64,000 nt of DNA from positions 17,130,984 to 17,194,983 of the forward strand of contig NC_092564.1 in the NCBI RefSeq assembly GCF_037975245.1, in the 5' to 3' direction. How positions within the stretch are numbered: position 1 is the stretch's first letter; each line of letters begins with the position of its first letter. The notes under the pieces are model-generated. The model saw nothing but the letters and a program-made list of their open reading frames with translations, was not told where the DNA came from and made no database searches. A program made the translations under genes and the position numbers. Positions 13,301-25,070 of the stretch are shown piece by piece. This stretch comes from Apostichopus japonicus. Taxonomy: Eukaryota > Echinodermata > Holothuroidea > Aspidochirotida > Stichopodidae.

Positions 13301-14472
13301 GGTTTATCATTATGTTTCATCACGCACCCATACTCTTGGTCGTACCAACCTCAGTGTTAATTGACAGTTATTGACCCGTTTGTTCTCCTTAGCAACCAGA
13401 ACTAAATGCAATGATCATGAGAAGATTCGAAGTGGAAGGAGACGTTGAGAAAGCAAGAGAGGCCGTCATGAAGGTGCGTAATGTTGTCAACGCAATACAT
13501 TAAAGGGACTGACTGTGTTGACAATGTTAAGTCTGCTGCCACACAAATATATATATATATTTATACATGGTTCAAGGAAGCATTAGGTAAGGCAGCTTGA
13601 TCTTCTCTACCTTGAGATTGTTCAAACATCAAAACATGCTTAGTTAGCTGAATGAGTGTTACAACAGAAGTATGATATCTCTCGACAACCACTTTACGTC
13701 TTCTAAGGAAAATTTTGCCACTTGAGCAGCAAGACCAGCAGTGTAATTATTCTAAATAACCCCAAAACCACTAGATGGATCTTGTCATTCCCATCAAGTG
13801 GAAAGCATAATTACCAGGGTATTGCACCATGTACCTATTGTGGCATCTGCAGCCCCTCCTCCCTCCTCCTCCTCCTCCTCCTCCTCCTCCTCCTCCTCCT
13901 CCTCCTCCTCCTCCTCCTCCTCCTCCTCCTCCTCCTCCTCCTCCTCCTCCTCCTCCTCCTCCTCCTCCTCCTCCTCCTCCATCATAATGATAAGGTGACA
14001 AATGATAATATTATTTATGACTGGCCTGAAAAAAGGGTTGATTTGATGGATGTAGAGACCAGCTGCCTGCAAGAGATATTTTGTGTACACTGAAGAATAA
14101 TTGATAGACAACTCTTGTATCGACAGTTATTTGTGAGATTATCATTAATGTCATTGATAAGCACCCCTGTGATGGACTAATGATACCTTAAAAGCAACAG
14201 AAGAGTAGGTATGCCCATTTAGATCAAAATCACCAAAGCACTTTTACTATTTGACACATTGTTTATTCATTGACCGTGTTCAGCCTTCACAGTGCCGTAA
14301 ACTGTAAATGATTTTTCGATTTACGTTTCAGACTAATAGTATAGAAGAAGCCCGTTTACTAGCCTACCAGTACAGCCAAGAGGCTGTGTTACAGATACTG
14401 AAACTAGAAGACAGCCCGGAACGTAGAAGTCTAGAACAGCTGACACAGAGGTTGCTAGATCGCAATAAATAA
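4361..14472 (+). CDS. PDSS1: all-trans polyprenyl (decaprenyl/solanesyl) diphosphate synthase subunit 1, ten exons
   Basis: Exons: 4361-4501, 5571-5614, 7407-7506, 8449-8579, 9310-9451, 10073-10184, 11366-11475, 12368-12562, 13393-13473 and 14332-14472. All introns are GT-AG and the exons join in frame to 398 residues, near the human length of about 415. The enzyme condenses isopentenyl diphosphate units into the ubiquinone tail; in animals it works with PDSS2 in mitochondria. Visible motifs are GKGKAFRP (114-121), first aspartate-rich motif DDVID (163-167), GSKENENE near 230, and second aspartate-rich motif DDILD (290-294). Alanine 158, five residues before the first motif, fits a long-chain product. 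The first 33 residues are basic with no acidic residue, as in a mitochondrial targeting peptide. The start has a good Kozak context (A at -3, G at +4). Exon borders were placed by reading frame and recalled family alignment. Confidence 0.95.
5743..6054. mobile_element. 312-bp non-autonomous DNA transposon (MITE) in PDSS1 intron 2
   Basis: The ends are perfect 14-bp inverted repeats, CAGGGATGTGCTCA at the left and its complement at the right. The same 6 bases, GTATTA, flank both sides (5737-5742 and 6055-6060), which is a clear target-site duplication. A CCCGGCACTC motif occurs twice inside. There is no reading frame for a transposase. The CAGGG start resembles hAT elements, but hAT duplications are usually 8 bp, so the superfamily is uncertain. 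Confidence 0.8.
6209..6845. mobile_element. 637-bp hAT-like MITE in PDSS1 intron 2 with internal tandem repeats
   Basis: Perfect 14-bp terminal inverted repeats (CAGGGGCGTAGCGA and its complement) are flanked by an 8-bp duplication, GGTGCCAC, at 6201-6208 and 6846-6853. The 8-bp duplication and CAGGG-type ends are typical of hAT elements. The interior holds about three tandem copies of a 138-139-bp unit (see 6391-6800). Overlapping reading frames here are low-complexity; no transposase is present. Confidence 0.88.
6391..6800. repeat. three tandem copies of a ~138-bp unit inside the hAT-like MITE
   Basis: The phrase GACTTAAAATATGCA or a one-base variant recurs at 6391, 6529 and 6668, each followed by TTGCATCTAAGGACG, a G-rich/C-rich segment and a GTCGGCAAA block. 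The second and third copies differ at very few positions; the first is slightly more diverged. Confidence 0.85.
7590..8215 (+). repeat. dispersed repeat copy A (SINE-like), split by a MITE, in PDSS1 intron 3
   Basis: The sequence from CAAGGCAAGGCCTTC through the ACTACAGTGTGCCACAT segment, and after the MITE the GGGTGAAGAGAGGTAATG segment, matches a second copy at 15110-15490 in the same order. This copy lacks the tRNA-like end seen in copy B. It is interrupted at 7738-8115 by an intact hAT-like element. Confidence 0.65.
7738..8115. mobile_element. 378-bp hAT-like MITE nested in a SINE-like repeat
   Basis: Inverted ends CAGTGGCGGA and TCCGCCACTG are flanked by a perfect 8-bp duplication, ATCTAAAT, at 7730-7737 and 8116-8123. 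This is the hAT pattern. There is no transposase frame. The element splits an older dispersed repeat, so it inserted later. Confidence 0.9.
13863..13980. repeat. (CCT)n trinucleotide microsatellite in PDSS1 intron 9
   Basis: About 39 uninterrupted CCT units (AGG on the other strand). All frames through it are open and give homopolymers of leucine, serine, glutamate or glycine, which are artefacts of the repeat. It lies in the intron between the last two coding exons. Confidence 0.97.
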
Positions 14473-15109
14473 CACCGCTCAGCGTAGGTTTCACGGTCTT
14501 AGGCGCAACTGGAATACTTATTAGCACTAACAATGTCTTTTAAAAACTATAGCTTGAAGAGATGACGTAATCCTGTTGACAGGTGGGACCGAGAGCCAGG
14601 TCACACCCCCTACCCCCCCTTCCCCCCCCCCGGAACAATATACAACGGGAAGAATTGCATTCAATTTACAGATACTCATGAAACAGTAGTTATGCTTTAA
14701 AAGGAACACAAAATGGTTTTATCATAATTGAGGAGAGACCTAGAGAAAGTTGAAAGAGAGAAACAGGCAATATTGTATATCACACAGAATTCTGTCTTAG
14801 ATGAAAGCTTTGCTCTCTTAGTTATAATGGTCACAAGAAACTTCTTCTCTTGAGGCAAAGTTGAAAAGGAAATGTTCTTGCATTCATTTTTCACTTTTAT
14901 TATTTTATCCTCCATCCACAACTTGTACAAGCTTAAAATACCAAGAACAAACGACATAGAGAAATGATTTTCCAAGCTTAACCAAATAGATTTCTCAATC
15001 TTATTACTTTTACCTATCAGGACTGTTACATCACTAGTGTAGTTTAATATAACTAGTAATGTAATGTAACAAAAATTATCAAGTTAAAGCAGAAAGTTTA
15101 ACATGCTTG
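14473..15109. other. PDSS1 3' UTR and downstream sequence
   Basis: An AATAAA at 14464-14469 overlaps the stop region and is too early to be the likely poly(A) signal. No clear later signal was identified, so the transcript end is unknown. A C-rich patch lies at 14606-14632. Confidence 0.3.
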
Positions 15110-15490
15110 AATCATGGCAAGGCCTTCAGGCACGACTTTTTAACAACCAATTAACCCCTGGTCGTTGGTGACTTGTTACACCCATACACACACAGGTGTT
15201 CTAAGTCCAATCAGCCCCTCACAGGGGGAACTACAGTGTACCACATCACAAAGTGTCCTGTGAGCATTGTATCCTCACCTAAACACAAACCAGTGCCTAC
15301 CATTATATTTACCTATATTTATTGATGATATAAGTTGTCTCACTGGTTCCAATCTATTAACCTGTGTGAAGAGAGGCAATGGAGATTACATGCATTGAAC
15401 GAGGACGTAGCGTAACAATCTGGCCAGGGCTCGTACCTGCCACCCCTTAGATCTCAAATCCGTTGCCTTAGCCATTTGGACCACAACTAT
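15110..15490 (-). mobile_element. SINE-like repeat copy B with tRNA-like end
   Basis: This shares its order of segments with the copy at 7590-8215 (GGCAAGGCCTTC, then ACTACAGTGTACCACAT, then GTGTGAAGAGAGGCAATG). Unlike that copy it ends with a tRNA-like part. On the minus strand this reads CCAAATGGCTAAGGCAAC, then GAGATCTAAGGGG, then a diverged B-box-like TACGAGCC, resembling a degenerate leucine- or serine-type tRNA. That suggests a tRNA-derived SINE with its head on the minus strand. Confidence 0.6.
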
Positions 15491-16896
15491 AGTTCATATA
15501 ACAAATATTTATAGTTACATACCCCTATTAGTTGATACATAAGTGATACAGTATACACATCCAGTGTAATTACATAACTTATACAACTTGTATGATGGAG
15601 CCTTTGATTCTGTAAGAGAACAACATTGTCTTCCTTTCATTTTAATTTGTGATGGTATTCTATACTTTATAAGTGTTCTTTGAATGGTGCTAGCTTTTAA
15701 TCTTTCACACTTTTCTTTTACCCTCCTCCTTCTCAACCTGTTTTTTTTTTTTTTTTTGGCCACTGTGCTTTTTCACAGTATATAAACCCTTTTGTGTGGT
15801 GGATTGTGTTGCTTTTGTAGGTTAGTGTTAGGCTTGCTAAACGAAATTCTGCTTTTATAGAAGATTCTGATGCCATCATAAACTATCTAAACCAGAAAAA
15901 GTGCTTTTTATTTTTGGTTTGTTGTTGTTTCTGTTTTTTTTTTTTTTTATAGAATATTTTCCGGTATTTGCAAATGCCATCGTGGACTTGTGATTGCTTT
16001 CCCATGGAAATATATATATGTAGATCGATACTGAACAGCGTATATGGCTGCCAGTGTTACAGTAGGGGTGGCAATCTTCTATATGAAACTATATTAGCGC
16101 CAGAAGGTAACACAGACAGGATGCAACAATGTTGAAAGCCAAAACAAATTAGACCAAACTGCTGCAGAATTTGGAGCGACTTCCTTTTAAGCAAAATGTT
16201 GACACAAATTTGACAGCCTTGCAGAGCATTTTCAGTCATGTTATACCTGGGTTCATGTTAATATTGTATGGACCCAGAGTGAGATTAAGTCACTGCAGTA
16301 TCAGGACGGTTCAAGGTTCAAGTCATATCACAGTGTGGTTTCAATGTAGCCTGTGACTTGATCAACTTAATGAACGCAAGTTCGAGACAACTTTCTTCTA
16401 TAACTTTTAGGAGTTTTTTGTGTTTTCCCTTAGCAATAGATGGCTGCAGTTCTTGGTTTCTTATTTATATTGTGTGGAGTTAGTATTTCTTTGTGGAAAT
16501 GCTGCCTATACCTGACATTTTTTTGTCATCTTTAGTATATGTGGGGAAAAGTTTTACATTGTCAAATCTAAAATCTTGTGTGTTTGCTTTAACATGTACC
16601 TAAGTACTAAGTCTCAGGGAGTGTACCATTCTTTACTGTGCGAACAGGTTTTCTATTTTTAGCAAAGGGAAGGGGCGTTGGTCCCCCTGCCAAACTTTGA
16701 TAACGTCACCAAAGTTTGTGTGGAAAATAATATGAAAGCACTATTTCCAGTTGTTATGAAGATTCTTTACAGTGAAATTATCCCATGACTTTGGGACTTG
16801 CTAGCTTAACAGGTTACGTAGCTTTATGTGTATGAAGTATGGCATTGTAGAAATAGAGTGACTTTACATCACTCTATATTATATTTTAATTTTAAA
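15491..16896. other. intergenic sequence with no recognised gene
   Basis: AT-rich sequence with T tracts at 15741-15758 and 15935-15950. I see no coding sequence or RNA gene. Confidence 0.5.
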
Positions 16897-17359
16897 TTAT
16901 TTGAATTTGCCAAAGGTTGCTTGGTTACGTTCGCATTAGTGTGCCTTACGGCTGTTTGTTAGTATAAGAATTAATAATAATAATAATACTAATGTATTAG
17001 GCAATATGTTTATGATCCATGCACGTTTATAAGTTTTATCAAAAGAGGGCGGTTCGGGGCAAAATTGCTACATGTGGACACAGGTTTATTTAGGAAGCCT
17101 CTCGCAAAAATACGACAGCAGTAAAATTATTTGAATTTGCCAAAGGTTGCTTGGTTACGTTCGCATTAGTGTGCCTTACGGCTGTTTGTTAGTATAAGAA
17201 TTAATAATAATAATAATAATACTAATGTATTAGGCAATATGTTTATGATCCATGCACGTTTATAAGTTTTATCAAAAGAGGGCGGTTCGGGGCAAAATTG
17301 CTACATGTGGACACAGGTTTATTTAGGAAGCCTCTCGCAAAAATACGACAGCAGTAAAA
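16897..17359. repeat. near-identical tandem duplication, two copies of ~230 bp
   Basis: Copy 1 is 16897-17126 and copy 2 is 17127-17359. The TTATTTGAATTTGCC start recurs at an offset of 230 bases, and the only difference I noticed is one extra TAA in the internal (TAA)n tract of copy 2. Such identity indicates recent duplication, or an assembly artefact. Confidence 0.95.
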
Positions 17360-19543
17360 AATAAATGAATAACTCTGCAATGTCGAGATGAAATGATTTA
17401 GGGCGCTACGTTTTAAGGATGAAGATCAGGGTCTTAGACCACTTCCAAATGACTTACATTTTATAACACACGTATACGCAAAGTTGTATACACTTTACGA
17501 TGTTTGAACTTACTATACACAATTGTAGTTAAAAATAATGGCACATTTAGCATGCATCAATGGCCCCTTTACTAAACACAAAACTTCTTGAAGAGGAGAG
17601 GTGCGAGGGAGAGGAACACCCTCTCCTCTTGCACCTCTCCGCAGGGCGACCATAACCGCACTTTGATGACCTCCTCCTCCCCCCAAAAAAAATTGAAAAG
17701 GGGAAAACGATAAGGTTTATAGTGATGGCGACATTAACAAATGGTATAATTATGATTAATGCAACATTAACCCTATCGGGAAATTTAAACTTCAAAAATA
17801 TATATTTGTTAAGTGTGCGATTGTATGTTGGTTTCGATCACTTTACTTATATTTTTGGAAAGGGAATATTCTTGAGTCTTTCTACAGTTTGAAATTTATT
17901 TTCAATTGATTTACTGACAAACACAAACCTACACAGAGAAAAAAAGACAATACATTGGATATTTTTAAATTTTTAGGTTAACGTTTTCGTCCATCCCATT
18001 CATTATATTTTGTCGTATTTTTTTCCTGATTAAATTACATGAATTAAACTGTACATAGTTCTATAAGCGTTTAGCTATTTCTATTTACTGTGCGACGTTG
18101 AATTGAAATAAGGTCGTGTTAAGCATAAATGCGTTCTAACATGTAAAATATACTTTTTTGTGAACGGAAATAATGACTGGGTTTTTTCGCCTTCTTTTGC
18201 ATTTCCTGACTCCTTCGATGTCCTTGTTATAATTAACACGAAAGTGCAAGGTTAAAGAGGGACTGTGCAGGGATGAACTTCATGGCTGTTCAAAATATTT
18301 CAATCTTCTGACGATTTAACCATATTTACACGTAAAGAGGTAGTGTAATAAATGATGTTTCTGTTTTAATTGCCCGTCTCCATTGAATCAGCTTTATTCC
18401 TATATTTGATCAATCGTTTTGAAACAGTTCAACCAGGTGAAACTAAGAACAAGGCATAATGATATTACAATGATAAAAAGGAAAAAGAAAGATTCATATC
18501 AAAAGTTTGAGTTTCTTCAAATGAGATTTACAGCACCGACATGGTTACATCGCAGCACACAAAATGGATATTATTAACTCTAAACTGCGGTTATAATTCA
18601 GTCGTTTATATTTGTCCACTATATTAGTTAGTGGTTTCGTAATGCTTAACGAAGTCTGTAGTGTACCCTGCTGTCTGGGGACGTGTCTTTTCCGTCGTAT
18701 TTTGTGTCAAATAATAGAGTTCAAAAGGTGCCGGGAGAGGGGCACTGAGACGCCCCTCGCCCCCGTGTGAATGTCAGGGTAGGGAATTTGCCGGTGCTTA
18801 AATAGGATCCTCATGTGTACCTAATTCTAGGGGAAGGGCCACTAACCCTGCAGGGGGGGGGGCGGGTATGGGGAAGGCGGGGGGGGGGGTTACTGATTGA
18901 TCTGCCCTTTGAAAACTCCATATACGCTATATGGGGATTGAATATACTGTGTAATTAGATCATGTACATGCGCGTTAGTACAGTTTTCTTAAATTTATAC
19001 CAATGACGTATAAGACCATTCCCTACCCTGGTTTGACAGTGAGGTAGGGGATATGGTGGGGAGGGAGGAGGAGGGGGTGCTGTGAGGAATACGCAACCGT
19101 CGCACCCTCTGCAAACCTGCCTGTTAATGTACTGAATGTAATAGAGGGTGCGGAGGAGGAACCACTATGCAAAAGCATCATAGAGAAATATTATTTCGTT
19201 GAAAATATATATCTCAGATTTAATTGACAAGAACGGATATTTTAATGTTTCTAAATATGGCATCATTTCTTCACTATCGCTTGAATTTGTATTATATATA
19301 TATTTTTGACTATATTTTCCCTTGATATAGCTTTTTCCAGATCTCTTTCTCAAAGGTTGATAGTCCTAAAATATAAGCAAATATTGGCATTGTTAACATC
19401 AAAACGCGGTTTACAACCACCTAGAAAATATTTTGTGTAATTGGAAATAAAAAAGTTAAAAAGGAACAAAAAATTATACTCCTATAGAGCACCACAATGA
19501 CATCACCTATTGACAAAATGTCAGCTCTCTGAAAGAGCGATTA
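17360..19543. other. gene-free stretch
   Basis: AT-rich sequence with several G- or C-rich islands (about 17595-17640, 18721-18775, 18840-18890, 19021-19080). No convincing reading frame is present. The island at 18851-18890 is a strong G-quadruplex candidate. Confidence 0.5.
17595..17640. other. GC-rich hairpin
   Basis: GGAGAGGTGC at 17595-17604 is the exact complement of GCACCTCTCC at 17631-17640. The inner purine-rich and pyrimidine-rich parts can pair further around a short loop. No microRNA family was recognised, and a remnant of a MITE end is equally possible. Confidence 0.5.
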
Positions 19544-19550
19544 ACCAAAC

Positions 19551-19587
19551 CATGGAGCTATAAACAGATTATCTTTATAGCTCCATG
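19551..19587. mobile_element. 37-bp palindromic micro-element with 7-bp flanking direct repeats
   Basis: CATGGAGCTATAAA (19551-19564) and its exact complement (19574-19587) enclose a 9-base loop. ACCAAAC lies directly on both sides (19544-19550 and 19588-19594), as a target-site duplication would. It shares its ends with the palindrome at 48400-48426. The mobile nature is inferred. Confidence 0.6.
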
Positions 19588-20853
19588 ACCAAACGAAGCG
19601 AACGCTTTCTGAGCTTGGTTCATCGCAATCCTCTCGTAAATCATGATTTATGGTTAAAATTATTGCTGAGTTTGCTACGACTTTAATGTTCCAAATAGTA
19701 CGGTGGCACCTATAGATACTGTAGTTTAGTTCTCAGTTGTAGCTGTTCTCATGAAGCACACACATTGCGTGCTGAAGTCAGGCCTAGTTTTTCTAGCATG
19801 GATCATCACGGGTAAGTCGAAGATTCTCCTCGGTTGTTTCTTGTTGTCAAGTTACCAGAAATGCATCTTTGATATATATATCATAGTAGCCTAATGTGTA
19901 CATTCATTACACCCTTATATATAGCATTCTTGCGTTCGGGAGCTCTATATGGGTAATGTTAAGCAACTAGTATACTACCTTATACCTTGTGATGTTATTA
20001 TGCAGCAACATTTATCCTCATTAGAATGCAGGTCTCGTCTGCACATATTATGTACGAGATCGTTATCCCTTCGTTTAGTTATAAGAACGTAAATCAAGCA
20101 TGGGTAGCAGCTTGTGTTTTTCGTGAATAACTGATGACATTCAAGCATGGCGGTTTTCTTGAATTTATATAGCTACTGCATGCATACGACAGGGTCTTAA
20201 TGCAAATTGAGAGAGTTCCTCGCTATACTGTTACAAAAGGTTATATGTATCAGTTACAACCAACAGTAATTGTCAAACTGTTTCATTATAAAGGCACCGG
20301 GGTCTGTCAATGGGTTTCACACTTTAGCATGGCTTTAATTAGAAAATCGACTTTTATTTGTTGCTAGCGACTAAACCAATTTAATCTCCTCAGTGATACA
20401 GCAAGCCTCTAGTACTGCTTACCATATAAATCCTACCTTATACACTTTAAAGGGGTATATTACCACGAATCTGCTTTTGGTATAACACATGTGTTAGATT
20501 AGCGAGAGAAGAAAAAAATCGCCTCACAAATGTTACATTCTTGGTCGAATATATTCGTATCTAGTATGAGAGTCTAACGGCAGAGTTGTAATAAAATCTC
20601 AGGTCACGGAGTCGAATTAATAGCTGTCATTTTCCTGACTCGAGACTGCGAGCCATTTACCCCAGTAATAATGTTATTCCTGTGTAGGAGGGAGGGTAGG
20701 GTAGGGTATAGGCCCTTGACAAACCGGTTCGAGACATTTCAGTTTTGAAATTCACTGACTCGAGTCTAGACTAGTTACATCTTTCATCTCGAACTAACTT
20801 AGAAACGTTGAAGTTATGTGATTGATATAGAATCATTATGATAACAACTTCCT

Positions 20854-21193
20854 CGTGGGTTAAGGTAAACTTAAAGTGGCAAAGGCCTATGATACACGAA
20901 ATGGCGAGTGGGACATGGGGGTAACGTTGGGTGGGGCGGGGAAGGGGCAATATTGAGTGTATTAACCCGTGGTCTAAGATAGACTTACAGTGACATAGGC
21001 CTATGATATACTAATTGGCGAGTGGGACATCGGGTAACGTTGGGGTGGGGGGATAACATTTAGTGTATAAACCCGTGGTCTAAGATAGAGTTACAGTGAC
21101 ATAGGCCTATGGTATACGAAATAGCGAGTGGGACATCGGGTAATGTTGGGGTGGTGGGGGGGGGTGGAGAAGGGGGCAACATTTAGTGTATAA
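20854..21193. repeat. minisatellite, three copies of a ~106-120-bp unit
   Basis: CGTGG...TAAG opens units near 20854, 20968 and 21074. Each continues with a GGCCTATG block, GCGAGTGGGACAT, a G-rich run and AGTGTAT(T/A)AA. Units 2 and 3 are the most alike, and differences concentrate in the G-rich runs. Confidence 0.9.
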
Positions 21194-23160
21194 ATATATT
21201 ACCTCATCTCCACATGACTTAAGGTTTCTAAGTTTGCAATGTGTTTATCTTTATGATGCATTTACTACTGAAAGCAATCTTGTTTACACGTCTTCAAGTT
21301 TGGTACTCTATCATCTTTGAATTGTATGCTCAGAGGCTGCGGTGTGGGTAAAGGACGGTTCTTTAATGGAGGGAAGGACTGGATACCGGGTGGGAAGGTA
21401 CGGTAGCTGATATAGGGAAGGAGGCTCTATATGTAGCCTATATACACTTTCATCAACTTATTTTGGTAATTCTGTAGAAACCCTGATGACGCAATGCATA
21501 GAGTAAAAACGTGTGTGTAACTGGGGGCTTTGTATATGAGGGATCAACTATACCGGAGATTTTGTCTTGAAAAATATTGGTACTCACTTTAAACAAATTT
21601 AGCCACAATACGTCTTTACAACAGGAAATGAATTTCCCACCATCGTTTAATTTGAAACGGCGTTTTAATAGTTTGTCCAAGTGTATACGGTTTTATAGTT
21701 ACAGCACAACATGTTCCTTTAAGTATATATTCTTACCTGAAATCATCGCCTACATTCAGTGCTAGAGATAAATCTGAATGGAAAGGTTTACTGATACCAA
21801 TTGTCTTTACGATATAAGTAAACTTAAAGGAGCATATTGTCCTAATATTTATAACTGGGCTATACCAAAATGTATAGATATACCGTACTTCACAAATGTT
21901 TAAGTGATCAATGTATCTACGAATGCTTTAAATCCATTTCTCATTCCCAGTGCGCAACCACCATTTTTGGAGGATTTGGGGGCGGAAGGGAATGGGGGAG
22001 GGCGGAAGGGTGGGATGTGGGAATGGCTAATATGGTATATCGTCCAAGGTGGTGATATAAAGGGAGGGTATCCTCTTTGAGTGGTTCAAAGTGCTTCTAT
22101 AGTTTTGGCAATTTATAACACATTGTGGAAGAATTTTCAACTGTTTAGGTTGTATCGCCGTACATACATGTTGTCGATTTATGTACTGTGACTTTTTTTC
22201 TGGGGAGATGCTAACGCCCCCACGCCCGCCCCTCCACCGCCCGCCCAATCCCCTCCCCTGAAGGATACCTGTTTGCGCCATTGTTCAATCCAAACTATAT
22301 TCGTTTACTGATCGCATGATGGCCTACATAAGGAGGAACTGACAATATACATATACTGACGCGGTCCCAATTTTTCCATGCAGAGTTGATAATTTCTTTT
22401 AGTATGTGACCGATACTTTCAAAGATTTTCACTTTGTACAGACACAGGTATGTAAAAGTCAAACTAAACGTAACAAGTTAAGATAACTAAATTTTGAAAT
22501 TTTTCCATGAAGACAAATAAATATGCTTGACAACACAGCAAGTTTCTTTAAAACAAAAGGGTTGACCTAAAATAGGCTTGATTAATCAACACTATATACG
22601 CGGTAGAATGATTTATGGCTTGTCATAGTAGGCTACTTTCAGTAGCTGCAGTTAATCCCACGTCACTTGGTTTTGTAGAGGGACAAAAATAGATCGAAAG
22701 ATTCGTTTGTAGACACTTACTTAACCAAAACAGGGTTAATTACCTAATTAATATCTATAGTGCTATATGCGAAGTCCTCTAGTCAAGAAAAGTTCCTTTC
22801 AGCCAGAATATGCCCGTTTTTATGATAGAATTGGTAGAAAATTACACAGAGCTCAGATAATCAATATTTCATTATAATAGGAGCGACATGACGCAAAGGC
22901 CAGACCTGCGTTGCAAAACAATAATCATAGGTTACGAATATGTGTATAAAGGCGACGAAATGTGAAAGATTGAATAAAATTCAAGAATTTCTCTTTCATT
23001 AATTTGTATTCAGACCTGACGAGAGAGGAATGGTGGGATGGGGGGGGGGGTGGAGGGGGTTGGATCAAGAGGTTGCTATACACTCCCAAATCCCCGGAAA
23101 ATATGGAGGAAAGAAGTAGTGTGTTTTCTTTGTCATAATGTATATAAGAAAAATGCAAGA
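21194..23160. other. gene-free stretch
   Basis: No coding sequence recognised. It contains purine-rich patches near 21340-21420 and 21970-22020, a C-rich patch at 22217-22260 and a G-run at 23040-23060. Confidence 0.5.
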
Positions 23161-23168
23161 GCTAACAG

Positions 23169-23216
23169 AGGGGGCTAAGGGGCTGAGGGGGCTGAGAGGG
23201 GGGGCCTGAGGGGTTA
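23169..23216 (+). repeat. short G-rich minisatellite, G-quadruplex candidate
   Basis: Repeats of the form GGGGCTGAG give at least four runs of four or more Gs separated by loops of 4-6 bases on the + strand, fitting the G-quadruplex pattern. Confidence 0.7.
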
Positions 23217-24482
23217 CATTATTGCACCCGTAGGGTGATGGTGGCTCCCAACTCTACTGTCTCCATTTGATAAAGAAAAATTATCCGCAGCGTGTCTGTG
23301 ATCAAGTGTAGCCTCATTTTGAATAATATTCTGTAGGTTTGGTAAAACTGTCGACATAACAGTACAAGCTGTTGAACTTGACTATTCTTCTAACCCACGC
23401 AGCCATACACATCACATTACGATCCAAATTCTTAGAAGCTAATAAAAGAAATGTTAACAAAACAAAAGACTATCATGTTAAATTTCACAGTCACTCGATT
23501 TAATTTAGTAGCTTGCCTCAGCGATGATCGGCCCAGCATTGGAGAAGAATAATAAACTTGAACTTCGAAGCGGTTGGAGAGTAATGAATAATTTACTAAC
23601 GACGAATATTTGAATGACATTCTTTCCACTTCTAAAAGCACTACAAGACATTTTAGTTTATGTTTCGCTTTCATCGCTACCTAATAAATCTATTAAATTT
23701 CTTCTTTCTTTTTATTGTATTCTTCTTTTTCCCCTTCTTTTTAGGCTTGCATCAGGGAAGGGGTTAGCGAGGTTTCCATTATGTTTTGCAAGAGATGCTG
23801 TGCTTTTAAGACGCTACATTTTTAATGAAATTTATGAGAATGTTTGGATGTTTGTTTCGTTATTCATGAAGCCGCTTTGTGCAATCACCGCTTCTTTCAT
23901 GGCTAATAGCAATAAAAAGCTAAACCATATGACGCGTAGTATAACGAACGTATACAGGTGGAGTAACTGAGCTATAGTGTTATAGTGGGTATAGGCAGTG
24001 GTGTGCATGTGACTTAAAGGTAAAAGAAGGGGGGGGGGGGAGGAGGGGGATTCAAAACTACCCCGACTGATTATGGTAGATGGCTGAATGTTTTGGAAGG
24101 GTTCATAGGCAAACGAAGGATTCCATAATGGAGGATGATGCACCGGTGTCATTGAATTCGACTCCTTTGTAGGGGGCTCTAGGGGTGGTCCCCCAGAAAA
24201 TAATTAACATATTAAATACTTTGTGTGAGGTTATAAAAAAAGAGTTGGATGGAGCGTACACAGTGCCCATTCTGGTGTCAACATATTCTCTTGAAGTTAG
24301 TCGAACGTTTAATGAGGTCCATATCACCCTCCCCATCCCACCCCCCCCCCCTCTCCCGACCTCATTCTTCACCAGGTTTCGAAGTGAAATTACTCCTGAG
24401 AACGTACGTCTGTGAGTTGTATTATTCCTTTAGGAACTATAGTTGGTGTGCTCCATACAGACACTGCATGTGCGTGTAGGCC

Positions 24483-24563
24483 TATATATATATATATATA
24501 TATATGAAATATATATATATATATATAAAATATATATAATAATAATATATATATACATATATG

Positions 24564-24603
<40 letters not shown>
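24483..24603. repeat. (TA)n microsatellite, interrupted
   Basis: TA runs broken by GAAATA and AATAATA segments. It begins after the flank TAGGCCTATATA, which also precedes the (TA)n at 34627. Confidence 0.95.
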
Positions 24604-24607
<4 letters not shown>

Positions 24608-25070
24608 GATGCGAGGTAGTTGTAGGCAATGACATGTGATAAACGCTACTGTATAACTTTGTTTTTTTCGCAGAATTTGGAATGGCAATCGGATATAGAT
24701 ATGAATATTCAAGTACCATTCGAGAATCAGCGTGCCGTCGTCAACCGGCAAATAAGGCAGTTTGTGTATAGTACTTACGTATACATCGTTGTACTTAGTA
24801 CTTATGCACCGTTACATAGTACGTTGAGATTGTCCAGAGCTTCGGTTCTATATAATGCTTTCAATATCTCGATAATTATGAAAGCTGGATCGTTTACATA
24901 AAGTCGTGTATGGATCAGTAATTACTGATAGGGTCTCTGCTAAGCGGTCCGTCATGATAGTATGCCACAACACCGAAACAATATATAGGATAATATTGTT
25001 TACTTCTCTGGTTGCTTCCCCCTTGTATATACTCCTATAGGCTAATAGTGCTTATTTCTCGGTATATAAT

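Noticed and set aside
13722-14111. Frames on both strands with poly-Leu, poly-Ser, poly-Glu or poly-Gly
   Set aside because: They are translations of the (CCT)n microsatellite within a PDSS1 intron.
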